A DNA stretch of 64,000 nucleotides, taken from contig CM019824.1 of the NCBI GenBank assembly GCA_009763385.1, positions 113,726,660 through 113,790,659 on the forward strand. Reading direction: 5' to 3'. The notes under the pieces are model-generated. The model saw only the letters and a program-made list of their open reading frames with translations. It ran no database searches and had not been told where the DNA came from. The DNA comes from Coix lacryma-jobi var. lacryma-jobi (taxonomy: Eukaryota; Streptophyta; Magnoliopsida; Poales; Poaceae). The position numbers and the translations under genes were made by a program. Positions 1 through 10,706 of this stretch are shown here, one piece after another (position 1 is the stretch's first letter; each line of letters begins with the position of its first letter).

Positions 1-535
1 ATATTTAAGTTGGAGCTATTGTTCTTATTATTCTTAAAGATTTATGACTCTCTTTTGAGTACTTTAATTCTAGTCATTCTAGAGTTATAGTAGTTGGATA
101 GTGTAAGCGTGGTGCTTAGACTTGATAGCTCATATATGCCTCCTATAACGCCGGTAGTAGTGGTTGTTCGCAAGGGTGACTCTTATAGCCTTGTTGATTC
201 TTCTATAGTCCACTTACCCGTGTGTAGGATCGGTAGGATTATACATTTGCATAAAAGATTCATACTCTGTTTGTGACCTTTTATGGCAACTTCCCCACTA
301 AGAATAATATAAGCATATCACTCTTAGATTGGAATTAGACCGCCTTAATGATCCCCTCTATACTTCTAGATTCTCCGTCCTTGTTAGCTACTCAGGGGTT
401 AGACTTTAAGGCTTAACACTATCCGTTCCTTTGGGTTCGATATTAAAACTGGGTTACTCCGGTGAAGTGCTACATCGGTAGATTTTATCTGTGCGCTTGT
501 GGATAAAGTAGAGTGTGCGTTAATTTATACCAACA
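1..535 (+). mobile_element. 3' part of an Athila-type Gypsy LTR (family B)
   Basis: The segment ends in CCAACA immediately before a primer-binding site, which is how a 5' LTR ends. It contains the phrase GGTGAAGTGCTACA followed by GTGCGCTTG, which recurs near the 3' ends of the LTRs ending at 43057 and 48029. Bases 50-290 match the reverse complement of 43160-43390 closely enough to be the same family in opposite orientation. The LTR start lies left of the window. No coding sequence is supported here. The Athila assignment rests on the LTR layout and primer site. Confidence 0.7.
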
Positions 536-543
536 AGCATTTC

Positions 544-561
544 TAGCGCCGTTGCCGGGGA
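544..561 (+). promoter_or_regulatory. Primer-binding site, tRNA-Asp type
   Basis: TAGCGCCGTTGCCGGGGA differs at one base from TGGCGCCGTTGCCGGGGA, the tRNA-Asp-complementary site typical of Athila-like elements. A perfect copy occurs at 48110-48127. It starts 9 bases after the LTR end. Confidence 0.75.
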
Positions 562-605
562 TGGAGTTTATCTCTCCTCTTGGTAGCGACGTTAGTAAGT
601 GTCAG

Positions 606-1749
606 CATACCGCCCCTCGCCTAAGTGAGTGGGGGTGGGCGCGTCTTCGCTACCGGCCGAGGGCTCGCAACGAAAGCACCCTCGCGCGAATGCTACCGCC
701 CCTCGCCTAAGTGGGTGGGGGCGGGCGCGTCTTAACTGCCGGCCGAGGGGCTCGCAACGGAAGCACCCTCGCGCGAATGCTACCGCCTCTCGCCTAAATG
801 AGTGGGGGCGGGCGCGTCTTAACTACCGGTCGAGGGGCTCGCAACGAAAGCACCCTCGCGCGAATGCTACCGCCCCTCGCCTAAATGAGTGGGGGCGGGC
901 GCGTCTTAACTACCGGTCGAGGGGCTCGCAACGAAAGCACCGTCGCACGAATGCTACCGCCCCTCGCCTAAGTGAGTGGGGGCGGGCGCGTCTTAACTGC
1001 CGGCCGAGGGGCTCGCAACGAAAGCACCCTCGCGCGAATGCTACCGCCCCTCGCCTAAGTGAGTGGGGGCCGGCGCGTCTTAACTACCGGCCGAGGGGCT
1101 CGCAACGGAAGCACCCACGCGCGAATGCTACCGCCCCTCGTCTAAGTGAGTGGGGGTGGGCGCGTCTTAACTACCGGACTAGGGGATCGCAACGAAAGCA
1201 CCCTCGCGCGAATGCTACCACCCCTCGCCAAAGTGAGTGGGGGCGGGCGCGTCTTAACTGCTGGCCGAGGGGCTCGCAACGAAAGCACCCTCGCGCGAAT
1301 GCTACCGCCCCTCGCCTAAGTGAGTGGGGGCGGGCGCGTCTTCGCTATCGGCCGAGGGGCTCGCAACGAAAGCACCCTCGCGCGAATGCTACCGCCCCTT
1401 GCCTAAGTGAGTGGGGGCGGGCGCGTCTTAACTACCGGCCGAGGGGCTCGCAACGAAAGCACCCTCGCGCGAATGCTACCGCCCCTCGCCTAAGTGAGTG
1501 GGGGCGGGCGCGTCTTCGCTTTCGGCCGAGGGACTCGCAATGAAAGCACCCTCGCGCGAATGCTACCGCCCCTCGCATAAGTGTGCGGGGGCGGGCGCGT
1601 ATTCGCTATCGGCCGAGGGGCTCGCAATCGAAAGAACCTTCGCGCGAATACTATCGCTCCTCACCTAAGTTTGCAGGAGCGGGCGCGTCTTCGCCATCGG
1701 CCGAGGGGCTCGATCTCGAAAGTGATCGCGTGGAAGACACTCCCAAACA
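606..1749 (+). repeat. GC-rich 87-bp tandem array, about 13 units
   Basis: Unit starts, taken at CGCCCCTCGCC, fall at 611, 697, 784, 871, 958, 1045, 1132, 1219, 1306, 1393, 1480, 1567 and about 1655. The spacing is therefore 87 bp, with the outermost units more diverged. Because 87 is divisible by three, a frame stays open from 629 to 1543 and would encode a 29-residue repeat rich in Arg, Ala and Pro. I treat that as a by-product of the period. The unit contains CGCGCGAATGC, whose reverse complement recurs in the U3 repeats of the LTR at 26562-27400. This links the array to that Tat element. Confidence 0.9.
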
Positions 1750-1754
1750 GCTAC

Positions 1755-2431
1755 TGAAGGACCGAGAATGCAATAGCAAGGCGACCATAGGGGGATGAAA
1801 GGGAGCTCAAAAATTTCTCTCGAAACTTCGGCTTTTGTCCCACAAATCAACCCCCAAAAGCTTCGATCGAAACCATGATGCCCATGACCCTTGGAAGAAG
1901 GTGGATGATCCCAAGGATCACAATGAGGCACCACAAAGTGATAGCAAACCAAACGCCAAAAACACCGGCACAAATTTGCCCCCTAAAAACCAAGTCCCGA
2001 ACTCAGATAGAAGGCTACGTCGAGAAATCCCCAAATACCAATGCTAACAAGTAGCAAAGATACCTAGAGACGTTTCTTGATCAACTCTAGGGCCAAACGA
2101 GAAGTCCGGAAACCAAGCGAAGAAGCCGGGAGAGCAAATGCACTAAGGCTCAACACTCAGCCAACTCGCGGACTGTCCGGGCTACAGACCGCGTACTGTC
2201 TGCCCAACGGTGGACTGTCCGGGCTCTGGTGGCGGACTGTTTGTCGGCCAACTGAGCGAAACAACAAGGCTGCTGAACAGTCCCTGGACGACTCTCGGAC
2301 TGTCCACGAGTCCCTACGGCGGACTGTCTGCCGGTCAAGGAACAGTAACGCGACCGAGACCCGCAGCCACTGACCTGGCTCGATCCCGATGGCCGGACTG
2401 TCCACCGGTCAGGTGGCGGACTGTCCGCGAC
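1755..2431 (-). repeat. Copia 3' LTR, first segment
   Basis: This is the U5-side part of the left LTR in plus-strand coordinates. It matches 18234-18413 joined to 20283-20784. The LTR is interrupted exactly after GCGAC at 2427-2431 and resumes at 9344. The two LTRs of the element differ at scattered positions, so the insertion is not very recent. Confidence 0.9.
2155..2431. repeat. Cluster of CGGACTGTCCG-like dyad motifs in the LTR
   Basis: About eight exact or near copies of CGGACTGTCCG occur in 280 bp, near 2163, 2186, 2211, 2235, 2287, 2322, 2392 and 2417. The motif is a near-palindrome. The partner LTR has the same cluster at 20520-20784. Related LTRs hold different motifs at the equivalent place (18690-18970, 31340-31630 and 45245-45600). 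Confidence 0.75.
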
Positions 2432-4034
2432 TGTGACAAAACTGACCAATTTATACCAGATTAAGCACCGCACCCCCGTTTTCACAGAGATTGACAGGTA
2501 CTTAAATAGCCACCTTAAAACCTACTGGGCATAAGGACTTGATCACTAGCACACCTAAATCTTTATCAATAAGATTTTTCAAATCCTATTATAGTTTATA
2601 AGTTTCGGCAAATAAAATTCTGATTTGAAAATATGATTTTTCAAATATACTCATGAACAGTAATGCCAACCATGCTCCGATGCCAGCTGGACATATTACA
2701 TTTTTCATGCATAGAACTCATCACAACAAACTTAACAAAACTTGTTTCACCTTTTTAGCAACTACAGAATGCAAGATATGAATTAAACAAACTCTACAAA
2801 CATTTCTGAAAACTAATTAAACAAAACCCTGAAAAACTCCTCAACCTAAACTGCTACGCGTACCCAAACTACTGCACCCAGGTCCGCTGATAGCCGGGAC
2901 CCGAGCCACTGACTTGCGGGACCCCGGGTCAAACTGACCCCACATGTCACACACACGAAGCAGAGCCCGACGTTGACCATGGCGCTGCTCACCGGCGGTG
3001 ACCTCCCCGGCGAAACCAACACCACCGGCGGACTCCCTCGACTTTCCACACCCAAAGGCACCACTCTCCAGCCCAGCGCATGCACGGAGCAAGCTCGCCA
3101 TCGACGATGGCAGACACGGCGGCGCGGCCATGCTACGCCGGCCGGCTCCGGCCATCCCAAGCTGAACCGACTCCCGATTTCTACTCCGGCGGCCTTCGCA
3201 ACCCTAACCCGTGGCTCAGAAGCCAGGGTTCTCACTCCGAGCACCCGCGACCACGGCCATGCCGACTCCGACGACCATGGCGAGCGGCGGACGGCGGTGT
3301 ACCGTCACTGCCAAACCCTAATTGGGCAAACCGACTTCCCCTTCTTCTTCCGTAGACCTCACCGACTCTAGAACGGGGGCTAGGGCAACACGAAACCACG
3401 GGAAGGAGGCCGGCCATGGCGAACCGAGCTCGGCGGTCATGGCGGCCATGGCGGTGGCTCATCCCGGGGCCTGCCTAGGGTTCCCTACGGGGCGCTAAGG
3501 GTAGCAAGTGGTGCGGGGGCTCATGGCGAAGCTTTGTGGGTGGTTGGGCTTGCGGCGAGGCGGCCGGACGGCGGTGAACGGCGGCGGCGCTTGCTTTTCC
3601 TCCCCTTTCCGCCCGAGCGCCGGCGAGAGCGAGAGAGACAGAATGGAGGGAGTGGAGCGGCTTGGCTGTGCAAGTGCATGCGGGCGGGCCTTGTGCTTGC
3701 CACACCGTGCGCGGACGCGGGCTCGCCAGGCGTCAGACGCCACGCGGCGGCCAAGCTCTAGCACGGTCGGCCACGACCACGGCTGATTCAAACTGAATCG
3801 CCGGATTCAGGCACTGATGGCCGACTGACGGCCGATTTTTGGACACGATTATCTCCTAATCCACTCGATGAAACGCTAAACCACTTGCTCCATTGATTAG
3901 AGCTACATGCCGACTACAACTTTGGTTACAAGTTCCAGCTTTGGTTCGGCCTGGATTGCTCTCACGAAAACTCCAAAGATCACCAGGCAAAACTGTTATG
4001 CATTTTAGGGTTGCTTAACACCAGGGGTGTTACA
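2432..4034 (-). repeat. Short LTR arm, minus orientation
   Basis: Read on the minus strand from 4034, it begins TGTAACACCCCTGGTG and ends TTTTGTCACA at 2432. Bases 2820-4005 are inverted relative to 4510-5640, including a GC-rich stretch. Compared with the right arm, it lacks the part corresponding to about 4077-4508 and nearly everything beyond 5800. Open frames at 2841-3791 and 4621-5616 mirror each other and are by-products of the inverted GC-rich sequence. Confidence 0.8.
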
Positions 4035-7000
4035 GCCAACACACCTGGTGTTAAGCAACCCTAAAATGCATAACTTGACATCTCATGAGCATAAGCATCA
4101 TCGTCACATGTTGCACTCTTTATATAAAGTGTCATTTCATGTGATGGTTTTTACTGTGGTGCCTAGTGTGATGTTTGCTTGACTTGTTTTTGGAGTGTTT
4201 GAGTCTCCTAAGTAGTTGAACCTTGTTGAGGGGTCATTATGAAGCTGGGTTTATGTTGGTCACTTTGGCTAACCAAGCATCTAACCCTAGTTGCCTTAAT
4301 AGAGCCCTAGGAGGCCTATTGTTTGACTAACTAAGACCTCCTAGATAGAAGCTTTGCATGGATGTGAGCCCTTAACCAAAAGTGTGTAGAATTTAGAGTG
4401 GAATAAAAGTTGTTTTAGGACCAACTGATGAAAATGGGTTTATCAAGGTGTTTTAGGACCCACAAGGCAGAAATGGGGGAGATTTGACTTAGAAAAATTC
4501 TTCTAAGTCCTAACTGCAAAACAGTTTCGCCTGGTGATCTTTGGAGTTTTCATGAGAGCAATCCAGGCCGAACCAAAGCTGGAACTTGTAACCAAAGTTG
4601 TAGTCGGCATGTAGCTCTAATCAATGGAGCAAGTGGTTTAGCGTTTCATCGAGTGGATTAGGAGATAATCGCGTCCAAAAATCGGCCATCAGTGCCTGAA
4701 TCGGCCGTGGTCGTGGCTGACCGCGCCAGAGCTTGGCCGCAGCGTGGCGTCCGACGCCTGGCGAGCCCACGTCCGCGCACGGCATGGCGAGCACAAGGCC
4801 CGCCCGCCTGCACTTGCACAGCCAAGCCACTCCACTCCCTCCATTCTGTCTCTCTCTCTCGCCGGCGCTCGGGCGGAAAGGGGAGGAAAAGCAAGCGCCG
4901 CCGTCGTTCACCACCGTCCGGCCGCCTCGCCGCAAGCCCAACCACCCACAAAGCTTCGCCGTGAGCCCCCGCACCTCTTGCTACCCTTAGCGCCCCGTAG
5001 GGAACCCTAGGCAGGCCCCGGGATGAGCCACCACCATGGCCGCCATGACCGCCGAGCTCGGTTCGCCATGGCCGGCCTCCTTCCCGTGGTTTCGTGTTGC
5101 CCTAGCCCCCGTTCTAGAGTCGGTGAGGTCTGCGGAAGAAGAAGGGGAAGTCGGTTTGCCCAATTAGGGTTTGGCAGTGATGGTACACCGCCGTCCGCCG
5201 CTCGCCATGGTCGCCGGAGTCGGCATGGCCGTGGTCGCGGGTGCTCGGAGTGAGAACCCTGGCTTCTGAGCCTCGGGTTAGGGTTGTGAAGGCCGCCGGA
5301 GTAGAAATCGAGAGTCGGTTTAGCTTGGGATGGCCGGAGTTGGCCGGCGTAGCATGGCCGCGCCGCCGTGTCCGCCATCGTCGACGGCGAGCTTGCTCCG
5401 TGCATGCGCTGGGCTGGAGAGTGGTGCCATTGGGTGCGTAAAGTCAAGGGGAGTCCACCGGTGGTGTTGGTTTCGCCGGGGAGGTCGCCGCCGGCGAGCA
5501 GCGCCATGGTCAACGTCGGGCTCTGCTTTGTGTGTGTGACATGTGGGGTCGGTTTGACCCGGGGTCCCGCAAGTCAGTGGCTCAGTTCCGGCTGTCGGTG
5601 GACCTGTGTACAGTAGTTTGGGTACGCGTAGCAGTTTAGGTTGAGGAGTTTTTCAGGTTTTTGTTTAATTAGTTTTAAGAAATGTTTGTAGAGTTTGTTT
5701 AATTCATATCTTGCATTCTGTAGTTGCTAAAAAGGTGAAACAAGTTTTGTTAAGTTTGTTGTGATGAGTTCTATGCATGAAAAATGTAATATGCCCAGTT
5801 GGTGATGAATTTATGTGTAGTTATATTTAATTTATGTTTTGGCTGAAATCTGGTTAAATGCATAGTAAACTGAGTATTGCTCAGAAAAATGTGATTCTTG
5901 TTTTGTTAGGATTGTATTGATAAATAGTTTCCGGGAAAAATATAATATGATGTTGTTCTTTGAAATAGTTTGGCAGTAGCAATTAAAATGATTAAATGTT
6001 GTTTTCTTGTTTAATTTGTAGTAATTAAAATATGAAGAGTTTGAGCCTGATAATTTTTGTATACTGCTCTTGTGCTAAGAAGTTCAATAGAAAAATAGGA
6101 AATCTGTTGTTTGACACTTTTTGCTAGGGTGTGTAGTTCAAAGCACCTTTTCATGATAATGCTTGTCTTTTTCATAGAGGATAGTGTTTAACTCCAAATG
6201 GTTTGAAATTTGGACAGGAGGCTAGATTGCATGCTGTCAACCTCCAGTAATTTCTGTAGATTTTTCTGAAGTTGTTAACTGAGGGTTACTGTTCTAGGCT
6301 AAATAAAATGCTTAAATGGTAGCAAGTAGTTAAGTGATAATAGAATGATGTTGACTACCTTGTTGAAGAAAATAAAGTAGATGACATGTGCTTATCTCTG
6401 GAGTTATCTTGTCCTATGTTGCATTGCAATGCATCCCATGTGTATTCATTATTTATTCATGCGTGTTATGCATCATACAGGATCGGTAGTGGAGGTCCAG
6501 AACCCGCAGCCATCGGAGGAGCCGTGTCCGGAGGAGACCCCAGACGAGAGGATCGAAGAAGGAGACGTCGAGGACCTGCCTGAGTGCCGCGACCATCAAC
6601 CCTCTAATATTGAAAAGGCAAGCCCCGGAGCATCCCACTCCTATGGTTTGCAAATGAATTACGAAATTAACTTGATATGCTTGTTGCATTAGGTTATAGG
6701 AGTTGAATGATACCGTTGGTGCATTACTTACTTATCCTTGTCCACCCATAATTACTGTCTTGATATCCCTGTTAGGTCTAGGCTCGGTTGTATGCTTAGC
6801 TCTGCTTAGACCGGTAAAAGTCGGGTGATTTCCTGTCTCCCGCATATAGGTGGATACTGATCATGACTAGCCTGGTGCTATCATAGAGATAACCATGTAA
6901 TAATTAATCTGAGACCGGGCGGGATGTAGGAGCAGCAGGACATGGGTTTTGTGTGCTAGTAGTCTCCCGTCTGTGTCGATTAGGACCCGACGAAGGCACA

Positions 7001-9338
7001 CCTCAGTCATTTTGAACGCGTCAATCACTTAACGGAGGAGGTCGGAGTACCTCCCGTGAAGCCGAGTAAGGCTATTCGAGCCGGTGATGGAGATGTTGAC
7101 GCCTAACACCCAGGGCCTTATATGTACCGTGGGCAACTATTCTGAGCAACCTGGCATGGTCCGTGGACGCATGACCCAGGTTGCTCAGAATAGTTGCCCA
7201 CAGTACATATAAGGCCCTGGGTGTTAGGCGTCAACATCTCCATCACCGGCTCGAGTAGCCTTACTCGGCTTCACGGGAGGTACTCCGACCTCCTCCGTTA
7301 AGTGATTGACGCGTTCAAAATGACTGAGGTGTGCCTTCGTCGGGTCCTAATCGACACAGACGGGAGACTACTAGCACACAAAACCCATATCCTGCTGCTC
7401 CTACATCCCGCCCGGTCTGAGATTAATTATTACAAGGTTATCTCCATGATAGCACCAGGCTAGTCATGATCAGTATCCACCTATATGCGGGAGACAGGAA
7501 ATCACCCCACTTTTACCGGTCTAAGCAGAGCTAAGCATACAACCGAGCCTAGACCTAACAGGGATATCAAGACAGTAATTATGGGTGGACAAGGATAACT
7601 AAGTAATGCATCAATGGTATCATTCAACTCCTATAACCTAATGCAACAAGCATATCAAGTTAATTTCGTAATTCATTTGCAAACCATAGGAGTGCGATGC
7701 TCCGTGGCTTGCCTCTTTCAAAGTCGGAGGGTTGATGGTTGCGGCACTCAGGCAGGTCCTCGATGTCTCCTTCTTCAATCCTCTCGTCTGGCATCTCCTC
7801 CGGACATAGCTCCTCCGGTGGCTGCGGGTTCTGGACCTCCACTACCGATCCTGTATGATGCATAACACGCATGAATAAATAATGAATGCACATGGGATGC
7901 ATTGCAATGCCACCTAGGACAAGATAACTCAGGAGATAAGCACATGTCATCTACTTCATTTTCTTCAACAAGGTAATCAACATCATCCTATTATCACTTA
8001 ACTACTTGCTACCATTTAAGCATTTTATTTAGCCTAGAACATTAACCCTCAGTTAACAACTTCAGAAAATTCTACAGAAATTACTGGAGGTTGACACCAT
8101 GCAATCTAGCCTCCTGTCCAAATTTCGAACCATTTGGACTTAAACACTATCCTCTATGAAAAAGACAAGCATTATCATGAAAAGGTGCATTGAACTACAC
8201 ACCCTAGCAAAAAGTGTCAAACAACAGATTTCTCATTTTTCTATTAAACTTCTTAGCACAAGAGCAGTATACAAAAATTATCAAGCTCAAACTCCTCATA
8301 TTTTAATTACTACAAATTAAACAAGAAAACAACATTTAATCATTTTAATTGCTACTGCCAAACTATTTCACAGAACAACATCATATTATATTTTTCCCAG
8401 AAACTATTCATCAATACAATCCTAACAAAACAAGAATCACATTTTTCTGAACAATACTCAGTTTAATATGCATTTAACAAGATTTCAGCCTAAACATAAA
8501 TTAAATATAACTACACATAAATTCATCACCAACTGGGTAGGAATCGATTATGATCGCCATCGCTCCTGGACAGTGAGTAACTTGACTAGGCATGTGTTAC
8601 CATAGTAACTTATGGAATTAAAGTTGGTTATGGTACTGAATCTGAAAGGCTATTGATGAAATAGTCAATCTTGCTTGAATAAGTAGTCAAGTGCTTGCTC
8701 TAGATCACGTGCAAATCTAGTTAATTTTGTTGATTACATAAAATTGACTACTAATACTCTAATGATGATTATTTAATAATAAAATGCTTTTATGCAAAAA
8801 GGCAAGTATGACCAACCCAGATATAGCCTTGCATTCTCCTTGGTGTCGCTCATTTTTGGTTTATGACGGGTAAGTCTAGCTGAGTACCTTCTTATACTCA
8901 GGGTTTTATCCCTTGTTGTTGCAGATGGATAGTGCTTCTATGGCTACTGTGTGAACTGCCTGTATCCAGTTGCGAGTAATGATTAGACCATGGGCATGGT
9001 CAACTCTTAGTCTCTCCTGATGCTTTTGTGGACTGATCAGGCAATGGCACCGTATTGTGAACTAAACTTGGGTTTTTAAAACTATGTTGCTTCCGCTTTG
9101 AATTTCCAAACTATGGTTTGTAATAACTATTGAACTCCGATGTATTTGAATTATGTGTGAACCGAATGTACCTCGTGGACATGTACGCTAATCTATTACG
9201 ATCTTGGCTAAAGTTGAATGTTTGAAATCCTTCGAGATTTCCGGACTACCGGGTTTGTACGAGCTTAAGTACCTGTCAATATCTATGAAAACGGGGGTGC
9301 GGTGCTTAATCTGGTATAAATTGTTCGGTTCTGTCACA
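4035..9338 (+). repeat. Long LTR arm, plus orientation
   Basis: It begins close to the expected LTR start, with ACACACCTGGTGTTAAGC at about 4039 and the first bases altered. It ends TGTCACA at 9338. A block near 8870-8930 (GGGTAAGTCT, GAGTACC, ACTCAGGG, TTGCAG) parallels 62603-62660 of the intact Tekay-type LTR. An inverted duplication occupies 5794-8537. Removing one palindrome arm leaves roughly 3.9 kb, close to the 4.06-kb length of the other LTR. Confidence 0.75.
5794..8537. repeat. Large palindrome, arms of about 1.36 kb with a 21-nt spacer
   Basis: The left arm is 5794-7154, the right arm 7176-8537 and the spacer 7155-7175. The arms meet as CAACCTGG and CCAGGTTG. Small differences occur throughout, for example CATGGGTTTT against AAAACCCATAT and GGCTATTCGAG against CTCGAGTAGCC. 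The inversion is therefore not an exact recent duplicate. Both strands give the same short open frames (6381-6692 and 7660-7950), which look like by-products. Confidence 0.9.
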
Positions 9339-9343
9339 GCGAC

Positions 9344-10695
9344 CGACCAGAGAGGGCGATTTCAGTCGCCCTTCTCCCAAATCCTCCCAAAATTGAATCA
9401 ACTCACAATCCCACATTCCCAAACTTGGAGAGGATGATCACGAGGTAGTTAGGAGACTATCCCCAAGAAATCATCCTCTCAAATCAACTCCATCACCGGG
9501 AAATCGAAAGGGGAGGAGTATGAACGAAAAAGCGCCACGAAAACGAAATCAACCCAATCTACTTGTTCGTGAGGAGTTAGATGAATTCCTTCGGTGGAAA
9601 TGATCTCCTCACTATAAAGAACAAGTTGATTCAAACGGATTTCGCAAAGACGCAGTAGAGAGGGAGATCGAGTGACGGGAAAAATACGGAGAAACGAAGA
9701 ACACGAACAAAACGTGAATCAAGTCATCGATCTGCAACCGTGTGGCTACCACATGCTACAACAGTGAGATTACGGTCTCACTTCCTCAAAATCTTCAGTA
9801 CACAGAGGTATGGTTCTCTGCGGATCTCAGTTGCTACAGCAGGGGATTGGGAGAGCAGGAAAACATAGAAGGCAAAGAGCAAATGGCTGAGATAGGATGG
9901 GAGGTGGGTGTCTCCCTCTACTTATCCTAATTCTAGTTCCCACTCTACCCCTAACTAATTACAGAGCGAACCAGATAAACCCTAGCGTTATTCTGGACCA
10001 ACTCGAAGATGCTGGTAATCTGACGGCCACGCCCGCACAACTGGTAGCGTTGCCTCGATGCAACCTCACCGATTGCCGCCATGTGCCGCCACCGCTCCGC
10101 TCGTCCTTTTCCTCGACTTCACCCCCAGTTTTGAGGCCCAAACCGGGAAACCAGCCTTCACGACCAACCCCCGGTTTTGAGGCCCAAACCGGGAAACCAG
10201 CCGTCCATCGCCTGAGTTTTGTGGCCCAAATTCAGAAACCAGCAACACCTAGGTTTTGAGGCCCAAACCTGGAAACCGTCCTCAGCCCGAGTTTTGTGGC
10301 CCAAACTCGGAAACCATCAGCGCCCAGGTTTTGAGGCCCCAACTTGGAAACCATCCACTCGGTGGTTTTTCTGTGGCTCAACCACCAAATCGAGTCGTAG
10401 AGGGGATGCACCGCCCATGCACCCCGTCCACCCGCAAGTCTTCGCTCGTTGCTGTCCCAGGCTGTTAGCCACCACAGCTGATCCTCAGACCACCGGTCCC
10501 TTAGTCCAAGCCTCACGTCCACCCTTCGCCACTCTCGGTCCATCGGCACGGCACGTCTCTACTTGACCTTCACCTTGCCTTTGATCACTGTATCCATGCT
10601 CGACACCTGCACAACACAAGCCAAAGAACATGCGCATTATCCCAATTGACAATCACTCATCACTCAGAGACTCGGCATACACCCATGTATCCGCA
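9344..10695 (-). repeat. Copia 3' LTR, second segment
   Basis: It continues the LTR after the nested insertion and matches 20785-22144. It ends CATGTATCCGCA at 10695, so the minus-strand LTR begins TGCGGATACATG. It contains an array of self-complementary units (10118-10385). No gene is supported. Confidence 0.9.
10118..10385. repeat. Array of seven covarying hairpin units in the LTR
   Basis: Each unit has the core GTTTTG(A/T)GGCCCAAAC flanked by arms that pair with each other. The arm pairs differ between units: CCGG with CCGG, CTGA with a near-match, CTAGG with CCTGG, CCGAG with CTCGG. The last unit is GGTGGTTTT with CAACCACC. Equivalent arrays lie at 19745-19930, 21570-21840 and 32378-32645, and inverted at 44335-44430. 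Confidence 0.85.
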
Positions 10696-10706
10696 AGCTC
10701 CCCTTT
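10696..10706 (-). promoter_or_regulatory. Copia polypurine tract
   Basis: Read on the minus strand, AAAGGGGAGCT directly precedes the LTR start TGCGG. This is the expected priming site for plus-strand synthesis. Confidence 0.8.

Larger units (their letters stand above)
2432..9338. mobile_element. Head-to-head pair of Tekay/Del-like LTRs inserted as one unit
   Basis: The insertion begins TGTGACAAAACTGACC and ends GGTTCTGTCACA. It is flanked by GCGAC at 2427-2431 and 9339-9343. The undisturbed partner LTR has a single GCGAC at 20780-20784, which proves the empty site. Both outer ends are LTR 3' ends, sharing about 65 bp as inverted copies. The LTR 5' ends (TGTAACACC type) meet at about 4034. 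No internal coding region is present. The start and end sequences resemble those of the LTR at 59015-63078. Confidence 0.85.

Noticed and set aside
629..1543. A 304-codon open frame of 29-residue repeats as a real protein
   Set aside because: The frame is open only because the 87-bp repeat is a multiple of three. Codons shift with the GC-rich repeat, there is no start context or domain, and related frames overlap it.
2155..2431. A CRISPR-like array of short palindromes with spacers
   Set aside because: The motifs are 10-11 nt with irregular spacing, lie in a plant LTR and are present in both LTRs. There are no cas genes.
2841..3791. Several overlapping Pro/Arg-rich frames in both directions
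   Set aside because: They come from a GC-rich LTR stretch and recur mirrored at 4621-5616. Frames are open on both strands at once.
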